NCBI GenBank assembly: GCA_028281765.1
Contig: JANQJF010000011.1
Span: 1 to 64,000 of the forward strand
Direction of reading: 5' to 3'
DNA: 64,000 nucleotides
From: Planctomycetota bacterium
GTDB taxonomy: Bacteria > Planctomycetota > UBA1135 > UBA2386
A program made the position numbers and the translations under genes. This document shows, in pieces, positions 43,417 through 51,499 of the stretch; the stretch's first letter is position 1; each line of letters begins with the position of its first letter. Under the pieces are notes generated by a model. That model was not told the origin of the DNA. It did no database searches and saw only the letters and a list, made by a program, of their open reading frames with translations.

Positions 43417-44043
43417 ATGCCGAGTCTGATCGCACACCTGAGCAAGCGCGCGCAGCGAGAGCTGCTCGACGACGTCAACTATCTGAATCTCGGCGAGCTC
43501 CGCACCTTCTGCCGCGAACACGGAATCCCCACGGCGATCTACATCGAGGCCGAATCGGGAGAACGGCGGCGTTCGAAGGACACGGATCGCAAGTCGGTCG
43601 TGCTCGGTCGTGTGCGGCGGTATCTCGAGACGGGGCGCGTTCCCGAGCCCACGGTGTTCTGCGCTGCCGTCGTCCGCCTCGATGGTTTGCCCGAGGAGCC
43701 GCGTCCGACGGATCGGCTGTACTACGGGTGCTACGACAAACAGAACCCGAAGATGATGGCGCTGCTGCGGAAGCTCACCGACGGGGCGTTTCGAAATGGC
43801 GCCGTTGCGCGCATTCTCGCGCGCGAGTTCTGGACGGCCGGAGTGGCTCCGACGTTCCGTGAGTTCGCCCGAGAGTGGATCGTGGCCAATGAGAAGGGGC
43901 TCGGAATCGCAGATGGGGAACACCCCGAAGCGGCGTTCTTGACAGATCGAGCGAGGGGCGAAGCCGGAGACGACTGGAAGCAGAAGCGCGCTCGGATCGC
44001 AGCGAAGGTGCAGGATGCGCTCGCAACGATTCGGTGCCGATGA
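43417..44043 (+). CDS. Conserved hypothetical protein, SAP-domain-like N-terminus
   Basis: A 208-residue soluble protein with no signal or membrane segment. Residues 15-60 (LDDVNYLNLGELRTFCREHG, with a basic KDTDRKSVVLGRVRRYLETG after it) recall a SAP-type helix-extended-loop-helix of DNA-binding proteins. The second half (ALLRKLTDGAFRNGAVARIL and FREFAREWIVANEKG) resembles the C-terminal part of DUF6434-like proteins. The similarity is by eye only. ATG 43417 is the natural start after the divergent promoter region; earlier in-frame codons run into the FG-GAP gene on the other strand. Confidence 0.6.
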   Translation: MPSLIAHLSKRAQRELLDDVNYLNLGELRTFCREHGIPTAIYIEAESGERRRSKDTDRKSVVLGRVRRYLETGRVPEPTVFCAAVVRLDGLPEEPRPTDRLYYGCYDKQNPKMMALLRKLTDGAFRNGAVARILAREFWTAGVAPTFREFAREWIVANEKGLGIADGEHPEAAFLTDRARGEAGDDWKQKRARIAAKVQDALATIRCR

Positions 44044-44092
44044 CACACGGTCGTTGGGGTCGTTTCGGCCGTTGCGAACGACACAACGGCGA

Positions 44093-44105
44093 ACACTGCC
44101 AGTGT
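44093..44105. promoter_or_regulatory. Dyad upstream of HMA lipoprotein gene
   Basis: ACACTG-C-CAGTGT, a perfect 6-bp dyad with a 1-bp centre, 51 bp before the ATG at 44156. It could be an operator for a dimeric metal-responsive regulator, but no regulator gene is adjacent and no promoter boxes are convincing. Confidence 0.3.
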
Positions 44106-44155
44106 GGTAGTGTGTCGAACCCGATGCCACGAACTCGTGCTGAGAAGACGACCCC

Positions 44156-44491
44156 ATGACCCGACTCCCCTCTCTCGTCGCAGCGGCATTGCTGACGGCG
44201 TTCGGTGCCTGTTCCGATGGGCAGCCTCAGGAGGCGCACGCCGCCACGATCCCGGCAGCCGAGCAGACTCAGGTCGCGCTCGAGTTGCCGGGAATGGATT
44301 GAGGCGGCTGCGCCAAGTCAGTGCGGTCCGCACTGGCCAAAATCCCTCAGATCCAAGGTCTGACGGCCGAGCCGGGTTCGCCGGGTCGCGTGTCGTTCAC
44401 GACCGCGAAGGACTTCGACTTCCGCAAGGCGCTCGACGCTGCCGTCGCGGACGGATTGCGGCCCATGAAGGGCTACAAGGTGGTCGAGTGA
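44156..44491 (+). CDS. Candidate selenoprotein: HMA-domain lipoprotein with in-frame TGA (Sec49)
   Basis: The frame runs from ATG 44156 to TGA 44489-44491 with one internal TGA at 44300-44302. A lipoprotein-type signal (MTRLPSLVAAALLTAFGAC) precedes an HMA fold: VALELPGMD, then TGA, then GGCAKSVRSALAKIP. HMA domains read G-M-x-C-x-x-C, so the TGA replaces the first metal-binding Cys; read as selenocysteine the site becomes U49-x-x-C52. Codon use stays normal after the TGA. From 44319 the mRNA can form CAGUGC-GGUCC-GCACUG, a 6-bp stem with loop GGUCC starting 22 nt after the UGA, which fits the bacterial SECIS pattern (G in the first two loop positions, 16-37 nt spacing). A nonsense mutation or sequencing error is the alternative. 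Neighbours include MerC and CobW homologues. Confidence 0.75.
44319..44335 (+). promoter_or_regulatory. Putative bacterial SECIS element
   Basis: Hairpin CAGTGC-GGTCC-GCACTG directly downstream of the in-frame TGA at 44300-44302. The loop GGTCC closely resembles the E. coli fdhF SECIS loop (GGTCT), in which the GGU is contacted by SelB. It lies within coding sequence, as bacterial SECIS elements do. An extension of the stem with an unpaired U is possible but not certain. Confidence 0.65.
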
Positions 44492-44517
44492 GCCGCGGGC
44501 GTTCCGCCTGAGGGTTG

Positions 44518-45678
44518 CTAGTCGGCTCGCATCCGCCGCTGCCCGACGAACGTCGCGATCAGCAGCAGGCCGATCGCAATCAGCGCGAACATGAAGAACT
44601 GCCGAGAGCCGAGAAGGCTCGCGGTGGACGCCGTCTCCGACGTCGCCTGCTCGAGGCTCGCGATCGTGAAGAGCAATCCATAGCGCTCGAACGACAGCGA
44701 GCTCAGGAACTGGAATGCCTCGAATCGGTGCGCGAGCAAGTTCATCGCGCCGACAACGAGGAGATAGGCGAACGAGAGCAGGTTCGGTGCCGCCTGGTTC
44801 TTCGCGAACGACGTGATGAGTGTGCCGACCGCCAGGTAGCCGCAGGTCATGACGACCATGGTCGTCCAGAACAGGGGCGAGCTCAGGGCGGCGGGCTGCA
44901 GCGCCGAGATCGCGAGCGCGGAGGTGCCGATGGCCAGCCCGCCGTGGACCAGCGCCTTCGAGAACATGAATTCGAAGAACGACGCTGGCGTCAGCAGGAG
45001 TGCGCGCAGCGTCCCTCGCTCTCGCTCCTGCGCCGTCAGGGAGACCAGGAGGCCGCAGGCTCCGAAGAACTGGATCATCGTCAGGAGGGCCGTCGCGATG
45101 AGCGGCAGGCTCAGGACGTCGGCGATCGAGACGCTCTCGAGTGCGGCCTGGGTCCGCTGCGCGCGCGTCGGCGGCGTGATGGGTTCGATCGTCTCCAAGA
45201 ACTGCGGGATCTCGCCGAAGTATGCGGTCGACGCGGAAAGGAACCAGCGCGTCACCGGCCAGAGCGCATTGGGGTCGGACCCGGGGTAGCGATAGCGAAT
45301 GTGTTGTCTCGTGACGCCCCGGCCCACGCCATTCCTCCGGTCGAGCACCGGCTGTCGAACCTCGATGACGAGGGCGTCCGGGGGGTACGGATCGGAGCCG
45401 AGCTCCGTGGCGTCCACGAAGCGGAGTTCGATCCGTCCCCGCGCGCGACGCTTCAGAGTTCGGATCCAGTCGTTGTCGTCCCAATACACGATCCAAGGAA
45501 TCGGCTCGCGCTCGGCGGCCGCCGGTGCGGCATGCGCCTCTTCGACGAGTCCGCTCGACGCCGTCACGAACGCGACGATCACGAGCAGGCCCAGCATCAT
45601 CAGGGCCGGACCGTTGCGGAGAAGACGTGCCACGTCTTTGCGGACGAGCGCGCGAAGGACGTGAGGGCGTAGCTTCAT
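44518..45678 (-). CDS. ABC-2 type transporter permease
   Basis: A 386-residue membrane protein. The N-terminus (RALVRKDVARLLRNGPALMM) leads into a first helix, followed by a ~140-residue periplasmic loop (IPWIVYWDDNDWIR and onward). Five helices then follow in the usual ABC-2 exporter arrangement, with the coupling motif QERERGTLRALLLTPASF facing the ATPase. It overlaps the ATPase gene by 4 bp. It converges on the HMA lipoprotein gene with 26 bp between stops. Substrate not evident. Confidence 0.88.
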   Translation of the reverse strand: MKLRPHVLRALVRKDVARLLRNGPALMMLGLLVIVAFVTASSGLVEEAHAAPAAAEREPIPWIVYWDDNDWIRTLKRRARGRIELRFVDATELGSDPYPPDALVIEVRQPVLDRRNGVGRGVTRQHIRYRYPGSDPNALWPVTRWFLSASTAYFGEIPQFLETIEPITPPTRAQRTQAALESVSIADVLSLPLIATALLTMIQFFGACGLLVSLTAQERERGTLRALLLTPASFFEFMFSKALVHGGLAIGTSALAISALQPAALSSPLFWTTMVVMTCGYLAVGTLITSFAKNQAAPNLLSFAYLLVVGAMNLLAHRFEAFQFLSSLSFERYGLLFTIASLEQATSETASTASLLGSRQFFMFALIAIGLLLIATFVGQRRMRAD

Positions 45679-46523
45679 TCGTACGCCTCTCCCGTAAGCT
45701 TGCGAAACACGTCCTCGAACCGGAAGTCGAGCGAGTGGACGCGGAGCTCCGGCGCGGCGCCGACCAGCGCGGCGAGTTCTGCGCGCGCGGTCGGGTCGTC
45801 CTGATCGAAGACTCGCCGCGTGTGCTCACCGTCGACGTCGTATTCGACGCGCACCTGGCGTTCGGCGTGGCGCGTCATGAACGCGGTGGGGGTGTCGCAT
45901 TCGACGAGGCGACCGCGCGAGAGAATCGCGACGCGATCGCAGATCTCTTCGACCTCGGCCATGTTGTGGGTCGTCAAGAAAACGGTGGTTCCCTCGTCGC
46001 GGAGCTCACCCAGCAGGCGGCGCACCACGCCGGTCGAGTGGGCGTCCAGGTTTGCCGTGGGCTCGTCGCAGAACAGGACCTTCGGCCGGTGCAAGATCTC
46101 GCGTGCGATCAGGAGCTTCTTGCGCATGCCCTTCGAATAGCGGGAGACCGCGAGGTTCGCGGCTTCCGAGAGCTCCAGTCGGCCGAGGGCCTCGTCGACG
46201 CGTTGCTTGGGCAGGCGATACAGCGAGGCGAAGATCCGGAGGTTCTCTCGGCCGCTCAGCTCTTCGATGTGGTCCTCGGTGTCCGGCACGTAGCCGCACA
46301 GAGGTTTGACCGCATCGAGACCGGACGGGAGTTCGTGGCCGGCGATGCGAACCGTGCCGGCCGTGGGGCGCAGGCCGCCGGTCAGCACGCGAATGGTCGT
46401 CGTCTTGCCGGCGCCGTTGGGACCCAGAAACCCGAACACCTGGCCGTGTACGGCGCGCAACGTGAGGCCGCTGACGGCGATGAACTTGCCGAAGTGCACG
46501 TGCAGCTGGTCGATCTGGATCAT
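45675..46523 (-). CDS. ABC transporter ATP-binding protein
   Basis: A 282-residue ATPase with Walker A GPNGAGKT (~residues 34-41), signature YSKGMRKKLLIAR, Walker B KVLFCDEP, D-loop TANLD and switch His in FLTTHNMAE. A C-terminal domain after residue ~210 contains a beta part (RQVRVEYDVDGEHTRR) typical of ABC-2 export ATPases of the CcmA/DrrA class. It is translationally coupled to the permease downstream. The 207 bp before its start (46524-46730) hold no gene I can support. Confidence 0.92.
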   Translation of the reverse strand: MIQIDQLHVHFGKFIAVSGLTLRAVHGQVFGFLGPNGAGKTTTIRVLTGGLRPTAGTVRIAGHELPSGLDAVKPLCGYVPDTEDHIEELSGRENLRIFASLYRLPKQRVDEALGRLELSEAANLAVSRYSKGMRKKLLIAREILHRPKVLFCDEPTANLDAHSTGVVRRLLGELRDEGTTVFLTTHNMAEVEEICDRVAILSRGRLVECDTPTAFMTRHAERQVRVEYDVDGEHTRRVFDQDDPTARAELAALVGAAPELRVHSLDFRFEDVFRKLTGEAYE

Positions 46524-46730
46524 CGGTTGGTGTGAGGACCGTTTCCGAAGCAGGGGTTCGCCGAATCGGCGGGACCGGTTTCACCGAGGTCCTGTTGAGT
46601 GGCGTGCGCGTGCGAAGGACGAGGTCCACGCGGACGCCTCCGAGTCAGCGACCGTTCGAAAAAGTCGCCGACGTGTTCCGTCTCGGGAAGTCTCTCGACC
46701 GCGACCCGGCCGAGTTCAGCACGAGTTGCA

Positions 46731-47195
46731 TCAACCGTCCGGTTCGCGTGATTCGTCCGCGTTTGTCTCACGCACGTCGAGCACCTGCACGTCGAACGTG
46801 AGGCGCTTGCCGGAGAGTGGGTGGTTGGTCGTGATGACCACTTCCTCGTCGTTCACCGAGCGCACCCAGACTCGAACCGACCCCTGTGGCCCGTCCGCCT
46901 GGAACGACATGCCGGGGCGGAGGTTCGCGTCCGCCGGAAACTGTTGCCGTGCGACCGCCTGCTCGGCTTTCGTGTCGTAGTCGCCGTAGCCGTCGGCCGC
47001 TTCGACCGTGACGCGGCACTCGTCACCGACGTGCTTGCCGGAGAGTTCGCGTTCCAAACCCGGTACGATGTCACCCGCGCCGTGCACGTAGAGGAATGGG
47101 CTGCGGCCGAAGGACTCGTCCGCAACCGTGCCGTCGTCGAGCGTCAGGCGGTAGTGGATGGTTACGGCGTAGCCGTCGGCGATCGCGGGCTTCAT
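46731..47195 (-). CDS. FKBP-type peptidyl-prolyl isomerase, SlyD-like
   Basis: A 154-residue cytoplasmic protein. The FKBP core (VTIHYRLTLDDGTVADESFG, FLYVHGAGDIVPGLERELSG) is interrupted by the IF chaperone flap (DECRVTVEAADGYGDYD and onward), as in SlyD. The metal-binding His/Cys tail of E. coli SlyD is absent; the C-terminus is acidic (NADESREPDG). It should catalyse proline isomerisation and act as a chaperone. It is 13 bp downstream of the MerC-like gene on the same strand, so the two are probably cotranscribed. Confidence 0.9.
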   Translation of the reverse strand: MKPAIADGYAVTIHYRLTLDDGTVADESFGRSPFLYVHGAGDIVPGLERELSGKHVGDECRVTVEAADGYGDYDTKAEQAVARQQFPADANLRPGMSFQADGPQGSVRVWVRSVNDEEVVITTNHPLSGKRLTFDVQVLDVRETNADESREPDG

Positions 47196-47208
47196 GAGGG
47201 AGCCGGTC

Positions 47209-47679
47209 CTACGCCGCGGTGGTGTGGCACCGTGAGCAGCACCGTAGGTTCGCCATGTGCGCGGTCACCAAAGCGATTCCCCCGAGCAGAGTCACGATAC
47301 TCGCCGGAGGAATGTTCAGCGTCTTCTCCCCGGTCGCTTCGTCGACGACCAGAGACGGGCAACACTGGTCGCAGCACGTCGCGCCGGCCTCCGGTGTGGT
47401 CAGGTAGGGCAGCACGGCTCCGACGAGCACGAGCACGATTCCGACGCCGCCCAGTCCGGCGACCCAGCGACGTCCGTGCGTGCGGAGGCCGGTGCGAAGC
47501 GCGAGGCCCGCGACGGGCAGAACGATCGCGGCGATCGCGAGGTGGGAGAGCGGATGCGTCCACATTCCACCAAGGGTGGGCGCGGCGATCAGCAGGACTG
47601 GCGCGATCGCGCAATGAATGGCGCAGAAGACCGAGGCAGCCACGCCCGTTCGGTCCAGAATCCCACTATGGTCGGCCAC
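47209..47679 (-). CDS. MerC-domain membrane protein
   Basis: About 156 residues from a GTG at 47679 (VADHSGILDRTGVAASVFCA); start choice is uncertain because the frame stays open upstream. Four hydrophobic helices and the motif CAIHCAIAPVL match MerC, an inner-membrane mercuric-ion transporter family that also has non-mercury members. Two further cysteine clusters, ATCCDQCCP between helices and LRCCSRCH at the C-terminus, are unusual and suggest extra metal-binding sites. It probably forms an operon with the SlyD-like gene. It is divergent from the Flp pilin gene. Confidence 0.82.
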   Translation of the reverse strand: MADHSGILDRTGVAASVFCAIHCAIAPVLLIAAPTLGGMWTHPLSHLAIAAIVLPVAGLALRTGLRTHGRRWVAGLGGVGIVLVLVGAVLPYLTTPEAGATCCDQCCPSLVVDEATGEKTLNIPPASIVTLLGGIALVTAHMANLRCCSRCHTTAA

Positions 47680-47874
47680 GACGGTGAGGGTGCCGCGTTG
47701 GTCTCGTAGGTTCCAGGAAATCCGGTTTCGATCCTCGGGATTCCAGCCACAGAGGTGGGGAACCCTGGGCGACCGGACGGCACCTACCCTCCGTCGAATC
47801 GATCGGCGCGCGGTTCGCGGCTCGCAAGGGACGTCGTTCGTCCTCATTCCCAGGAAGCGCCCGACAATCTCTAC

Positions 47875-48258
47875 ATGTTTCAAATCCAACGACTGCTGCG
47901 CAACCGTCGCGGCTCCGCCCTCGTCGAATATGGACTGCTGATCGCCGGAGTAGCACTCGTGAGCGCCGCGGCCACTTCGATGTTCGGGCACAAGACCTCC
48001 GACCTCGTCGGCGCGACGGCCGCGATCCTGCCGGGTGCCCACGACGACGACAACGGCCCGATCGTCAGCGCGAAGCTCATCGAGACGACGCGCGATCCTG
48101 CGAACGGCAACGCGATCATTCTCGACCCCGCCGCGGCCGCGTCGACGACGCCGCGTCTCGGCAACAACCTGCTCGGCGCGACGTTCAACCAGCCGGGCGG
48201 CAGTGGCAACGTGCTCGGTACGACGCTTGTCATCGAAGCCAACGGCGAAGACGAGTGA
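47875..48258 (+). CDS. Flp/type IVb pilin-like protein, orphan
   Basis: A 127-residue protein starting MFQIQRLLRNRRG-SALVEYGLL. It shows the Flp prepilin pattern: basic leader, a Gly before the processing site, then Ala-Leu-Val-Glu-Tyr-Gly in the hydrophobic helix, with Glu5 and Tyr6 of the mature protein conserved. Flp pilins are usually 50-60 residues; this one carries an additional ~80-residue, acidic, Gly/Ala-rich C-terminus (TTRDPANGNAIILDPAAAAS). No Tad secretion genes or prepilin peptidase are adjacent. The gene overlaps neither neighbour; the CobW-like gene starts 4 bp downstream. Confidence 0.82.
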   Translation: MFQIQRLLRNRRGSALVEYGLLIAGVALVSAAATSMFGHKTSDLVGATAAILPGAHDDDNGPIVSAKLIETTRDPANGNAIILDPAAAASTTPRLGNNLLGATFNQPGGSGNVLGTTLVIEANGEDE

Positions 48259-48262
48259 TGTC

Positions 48263-49267
48263 GTGGCCCGGGGACTGAGCGTCATCACGAACGTGATCAC
48301 GGGGTTCCTGGGTGCGGGGAAATCCACCGCGATCCTGCACCTCCTCAAGCACAAGCCGCCCGACGAACGTTGGGCGGTCTTGGTCAACGAGTTCGGCGAG
48401 GTCGGGATTGACGGGAGCCTTCTCCAGGGACGCGAGGGCGAAGAGCAAGGCGTCTTCGTCCGCGAGGTTCCCGGGGGTTGCATGTGCTGCGCCGCAGGGC
48501 TGCCGATGCAGGTGGCCCTCACGACCCTGCTCTCACGCGGTCGTCCCGACCGCCTCCTGATCGAGCCCACCGGGCTTGGCCATCCGGAAGAGGTGCTCGA
48601 ACTCCTCGGTTCCAAGTACTACCGGAACGCGCTGGACCTGCGCGCCACGATAACGCTCGTAGACGCCCGCAAGGTCCACGACGCGCGCTACACGGAACAC
48701 CCTACGTTCGTGCAGCAGCTCGCCGTCGCCGACGTCGTCGTCGCGAACAAGACCGACCAGTACGGTGCCGACGACCTGCCGGCGCTGCGGAGCTTTCTGG
48801 AACGGACCGATGGACTCGCCGGCAAGCCGCTGTTCGAGGTCGAGCGCGGTGCGCTCGACCTCCAATGGTTGGCAGTGCCAGGCGGTCGGTCGCACGCGCA
48901 CGGACACGCCCAAGATCACGATCCCGTCGCCGCGGAGATTCCCGTGGCGCCGGAAATCCCGGAGGCGGGCTACCTTCGCATCGACAACGAAGGCGAAGGC
49001 TTCCTCAGTCAGGGCTGGATCTTCGACCCGTCGTGGATCTTCGACGAGGAGCAGCTCCACTCCCTGCTGCTCGGCGTCGACGCAGAACGGGTGAAGGCCG
49101 TGTTCCTCACCGAGGGTGGGGTCACGGCGTTCAACATGGTCGACGGCGTCCTCACGAAGTCGTCGCTCGATGAGAGCGCGGACAGTCGGGTCGAGGTGAT
49201 CAGCTCGGATCCGGGCTCCTTCGTCGGGCTGGAAGAGGCCCTTCTCGGCTGCGTGCTCCGGCGTTAG
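48263..49267 (+). CDS. CobW/COG0523-family metal-binding GTPase
   Basis: A 334-residue GTPase from a GTG start, the only start after the pilin stop in this frame. Walker A is GFLGAGKS (residues 14-21). The family metal motif CxCC appears as GGCMCC (~residues 72-76), the base-recognition motif NKTD is present, and the CobW C-terminal domain closes the protein. A His-rich linker (RSHAHGHAQDHD) between the two domains is typical of zinc-linked COG0523 members. These proteins act as metallochaperones for cobalt, zinc or nickel. With MerC, SlyD and the HMA lipoprotein nearby, a metal-handling neighbourhood is likely. Confidence 0.92.
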   Translation: MARGLSVITNVITGFLGAGKSTAILHLLKHKPPDERWAVLVNEFGEVGIDGSLLQGREGEEQGVFVREVPGGCMCCAAGLPMQVALTTLLSRGRPDRLLIEPTGLGHPEEVLELLGSKYYRNALDLRATITLVDARKVHDARYTEHPTFVQQLAVADVVVANKTDQYGADDLPALRSFLERTDGLAGKPLFEVERGALDLQWLAVPGGRSHAHGHAQDHDPVAAEIPVAPEIPEAGYLRIDNEGEGFLSQGWIFDPSWIFDEEQLHSLLLGVDAERVKAVFLTEGGVTAFNMVDGVLTKSSLDESADSRVEVISSDPGSFVGLEEALLGCVLRR

Positions 49268-49561
49268 TCGGCGTCCGAATCTCTTGCTGCGCGACGGAAC
49301 GGCGGTCGGGAAGCCGTTAACGAGGGTTCTGCGCATCGTGCGCTAAGTCTTTCCTGGGGATTGGGTTCCGTCAATGCGCGGGCCGGGACAGATTCGAAGC
49401 CTCTTCAACCCCCTTTTTTCGGAACCAGGGCGCCTTTGCCGGCACCTTACTCGCCGGCGAGTTGCAGCGTGCGCATTCGTCGCGCGCAGACCGCCCTCAA
49501 CCCACCTCCGAGAGCGCTCGGACGGTCACAGGTGCTGCTTACACACCCAACTGGAGTCACC
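49268..49561. other. 294-bp intergenic region, no gene supported
   Basis: This gap before the secreted protein at 49562 holds a short GCCGGC/GCCGGC hairpin (49438-49458) and a run CCCCCTTTTTT near 49420, but no open frame, tRNA or convincing promoter. It probably contains the promoter and leader of the two-gene unit that follows. Confidence 0.4.
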
Positions 49562-51499
49562 ATGAACTTGCTCACGAGAGCATCCTTTCTCGCCCTCGCG
49601 CACGGCTGCCTTGTCGTGCCGGCCCTCGCCCAACACTCGCACGGGGAAGGCGATCACTACCTGCGCGAACCGGAAGCGGTCTCGGATCCCGGCGGGATCT
49701 TCACCGAGTACTCCGTCGCGAGCGACGCCGAGCTCTCGGTGGCGCTGTTCAAGAGCGAAACCGACCAGGTCGTGCGCGCGAGCGTCTCCGACGGTCGTGG
49801 GCTGCCGTCGACCTGGAGCGCTCCCCAGGATGTGAGTGCGACCACGGGCTCGAGCCGCGAGGTCGGCGACACGTCGGTGTTCGTCGTCGATGACGTCGCC
49901 ATCGCGCTTTGGCTCGAGGACATGGGCGGCGGTAACCGCCGTGTCCTCGCCAGCAAGTACGACGCTGGGGCATGGGGCCTGCCGGTGCTCGTCAACGATG
50001 CCGGCGTGTCGCCGGCGGATGACGTCACGTCGTTCGCGGCCGTCGCCAAGCCGGGTCTCAACGGTTCGCCGACGGTGGCCGTCGTCTACACCACCGACGG
50101 TGCGGGCGGTCCGGGCGTCTGGTTGAGCATCTCGGCCAGCGGAGGCAGTGGCTTTGGCGTTCCGGTCGCCGTTTCGGAGACCGGCGCGGTGCCCGGCGGC
50201 GGCGCGGCCACGCAGGTCGATGGCGCGGCCGTCGACCTGCAGCTCGGCCAGCTCCACATGGCGTGGACCGACGATCGCGACGGCACGATGACGGTCTACT
50301 ACCGTCGCGCGCTGCTGACGTTCTTCGGGCAGCCGATCTTCACGGCGCCCCACGGAACGGGCGACGTCGCGATCAGCTCCGGCGACGACGCGGTCGGCGC
50401 TCCGGAACTGCAGGTGAACGGCGAGCTCGGATGGTCGGGCACGAACCAGAAGTACGTCGCGATCGGTTGGCGCGAAGACACCGCGTCGAACGGCAACGAG
50501 GCGCTGATCGTCCGGTCTTCGCACGACTTCGGTGACTCCTTCAACCCAGAAGCGGTCGTGGCGCACACGGGCATGACCGACGTCCGGGTCGCCGGCTTCG
50601 ACCTCGAGGTCGTCGGGCACACGTTCGTCGCGACGTGGGTCGACAACGCGGTCGACGACGCGCTCGGCACGGTGACTGTGCCCGTCCCGGCGGTGAGCCA
50701 CGTTTGGCACGCTCAGTCGAGCGACGGCACGACGTTCGACACGGGTCTCGGCGCGATCGTCACTCGGGCGTCCGCGTTCGAGGAGGCCGATCACACCGGT
50801 CACTCCGGCTTCATCGCGAAGTCGGCGGGTGCGCCGAGCAGCTCGATGATCGCGTTCATCGAGGAGACGGAGCACGGCCCTGAGGTCTTCACGACGTTCG
50901 CGGACCAGGAGTTCGGTGGCGCGTGGCACATCGATGACTACCCGGTGGTGTCCGAGGCGCAGGCCAAGGGCGGAGACGGCACGGCCGTCCATCCTCCGTG
51001 CGTTGCGTACAACCATCGATACAACAACTACATCGTCCTCTGGGCGCAGGAGACCGCCGCGGGCTCCAACGCGTTCGAGGTCGTCGTCGGCGGCTACCGT
51101 CCGCATCAGGTCGCCGTCGAAGGCTGGCACCTCGGCGCGCCGGGGCTCGAGTTCGAGATCGAGCACCTCCCGTTCGAGGACACGTTCGCGGTCGTGCTGG
51201 TGTCGCTCGGTGGCGACGATTCGATTGGCGGCAACTTCCTGCTGCCGGACGGTCGCAAGACCGGCATCATCCCCGACGCCCTGACGATCTCGGCGCTGGA
51301 TCCGCTGTTCTTCTGGTTCTCCGCGCCGAACGATCCGATCGCGGAAGGGGCGACGACCCCGCTGCTGCCGCTGCCGCCGCTGCCGCTCGGCATCGAGCTG
51401 AATTACTGCGCGATCACGTGGGGCGCGACCGGTAACATCCATCTCGTGACCGATCGCTTCCACGAAGACTACGGCCCGGAGAAGCCGAAGAAGCCGTGA
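49562..51499 (+). CDS. Secreted beta-propeller-like protein (exo-sialidase/BNR-type)
   Basis: A 645-residue protein with a signal peptide (MNLLTRASFLALAHGCLVVPALA) and a ribosome-binding GGAG. Repeated segments of about 60 residues alternate strand-forming stretches such as VASKYDAGAW, LHMAWTDDRDGTMTVYYRRA and IVRSSHDFGDSF. The phrase SHDFGDSFNPE resembles the S-x-D-x-G-x-[ST]-W-like Asp boxes of sialidase propellers, suggesting a six- or seven-bladed fold. A His-rich N-terminal patch (HSHGEGDHY) may bind metal. The C-terminal ~110 residues belong to the recurring beta module. It overlaps the next gene by 4 bp. Confidence 0.83.
   Translation: MNLLTRASFLALAHGCLVVPALAQHSHGEGDHYLREPEAVSDPGGIFTEYSVASDAELSVALFKSETDQVVRASVSDGRGLPSTWSAPQDVSATTGSSREVGDTSVFVVDDVAIALWLEDMGGGNRRVLASKYDAGAWGLPVLVNDAGVSPADDVTSFAAVAKPGLNGSPTVAVVYTTDGAGGPGVWLSISASGGSGFGVPVAVSETGAVPGGGAATQVDGAAVDLQLGQLHMAWTDDRDGTMTVYYRRALLTFFGQPIFTAPHGTGDVAISSGDDAVGAPELQVNGELGWSGTNQKYVAIGWREDTASNGNEALIVRSSHDFGDSFNPEAVVAHTGMTDVRVAGFDLEVVGHTFVATWVDNAVDDALGTVTVPVPAVSHVWHAQSSDGTTFDTGLGAIVTRASAFEEADHTGHSGFIAKSAGAPSSSMIAFIEETEHGPEVFTTFADQEFGGAWHIDDYPVVSEAQAKGGDGTAVHPPCVAYNHRYNNYIVLWAQETAAGSNAFEVVVGGYRPHQVAVEGWHLGAPGLEFEIEHLPFEDTFAVVLVSLGGDDSIGGNFLLPDGRKTGIIPDALTISALDPLFFWFSAPNDPIAEGATTPLLPLPPLPLGIELNYCAITWGATGNIHLVTDRFHEDYGPEKPKKP

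Noticed and set aside
46524..46730. Possible small gene between the ABC ATPase and SlyD-like genes
   Set aside because: Frames on both strands have no ribosome-binding site, no conserved-looking sequence and poor codon structure.
49268..49561. Possible tRNA or small RNA around ATTCGAAGC in the intergenic region
   Set aside because: No acceptor, D or anticodon arms could be paired around the T-arm-like sequence on either strand.
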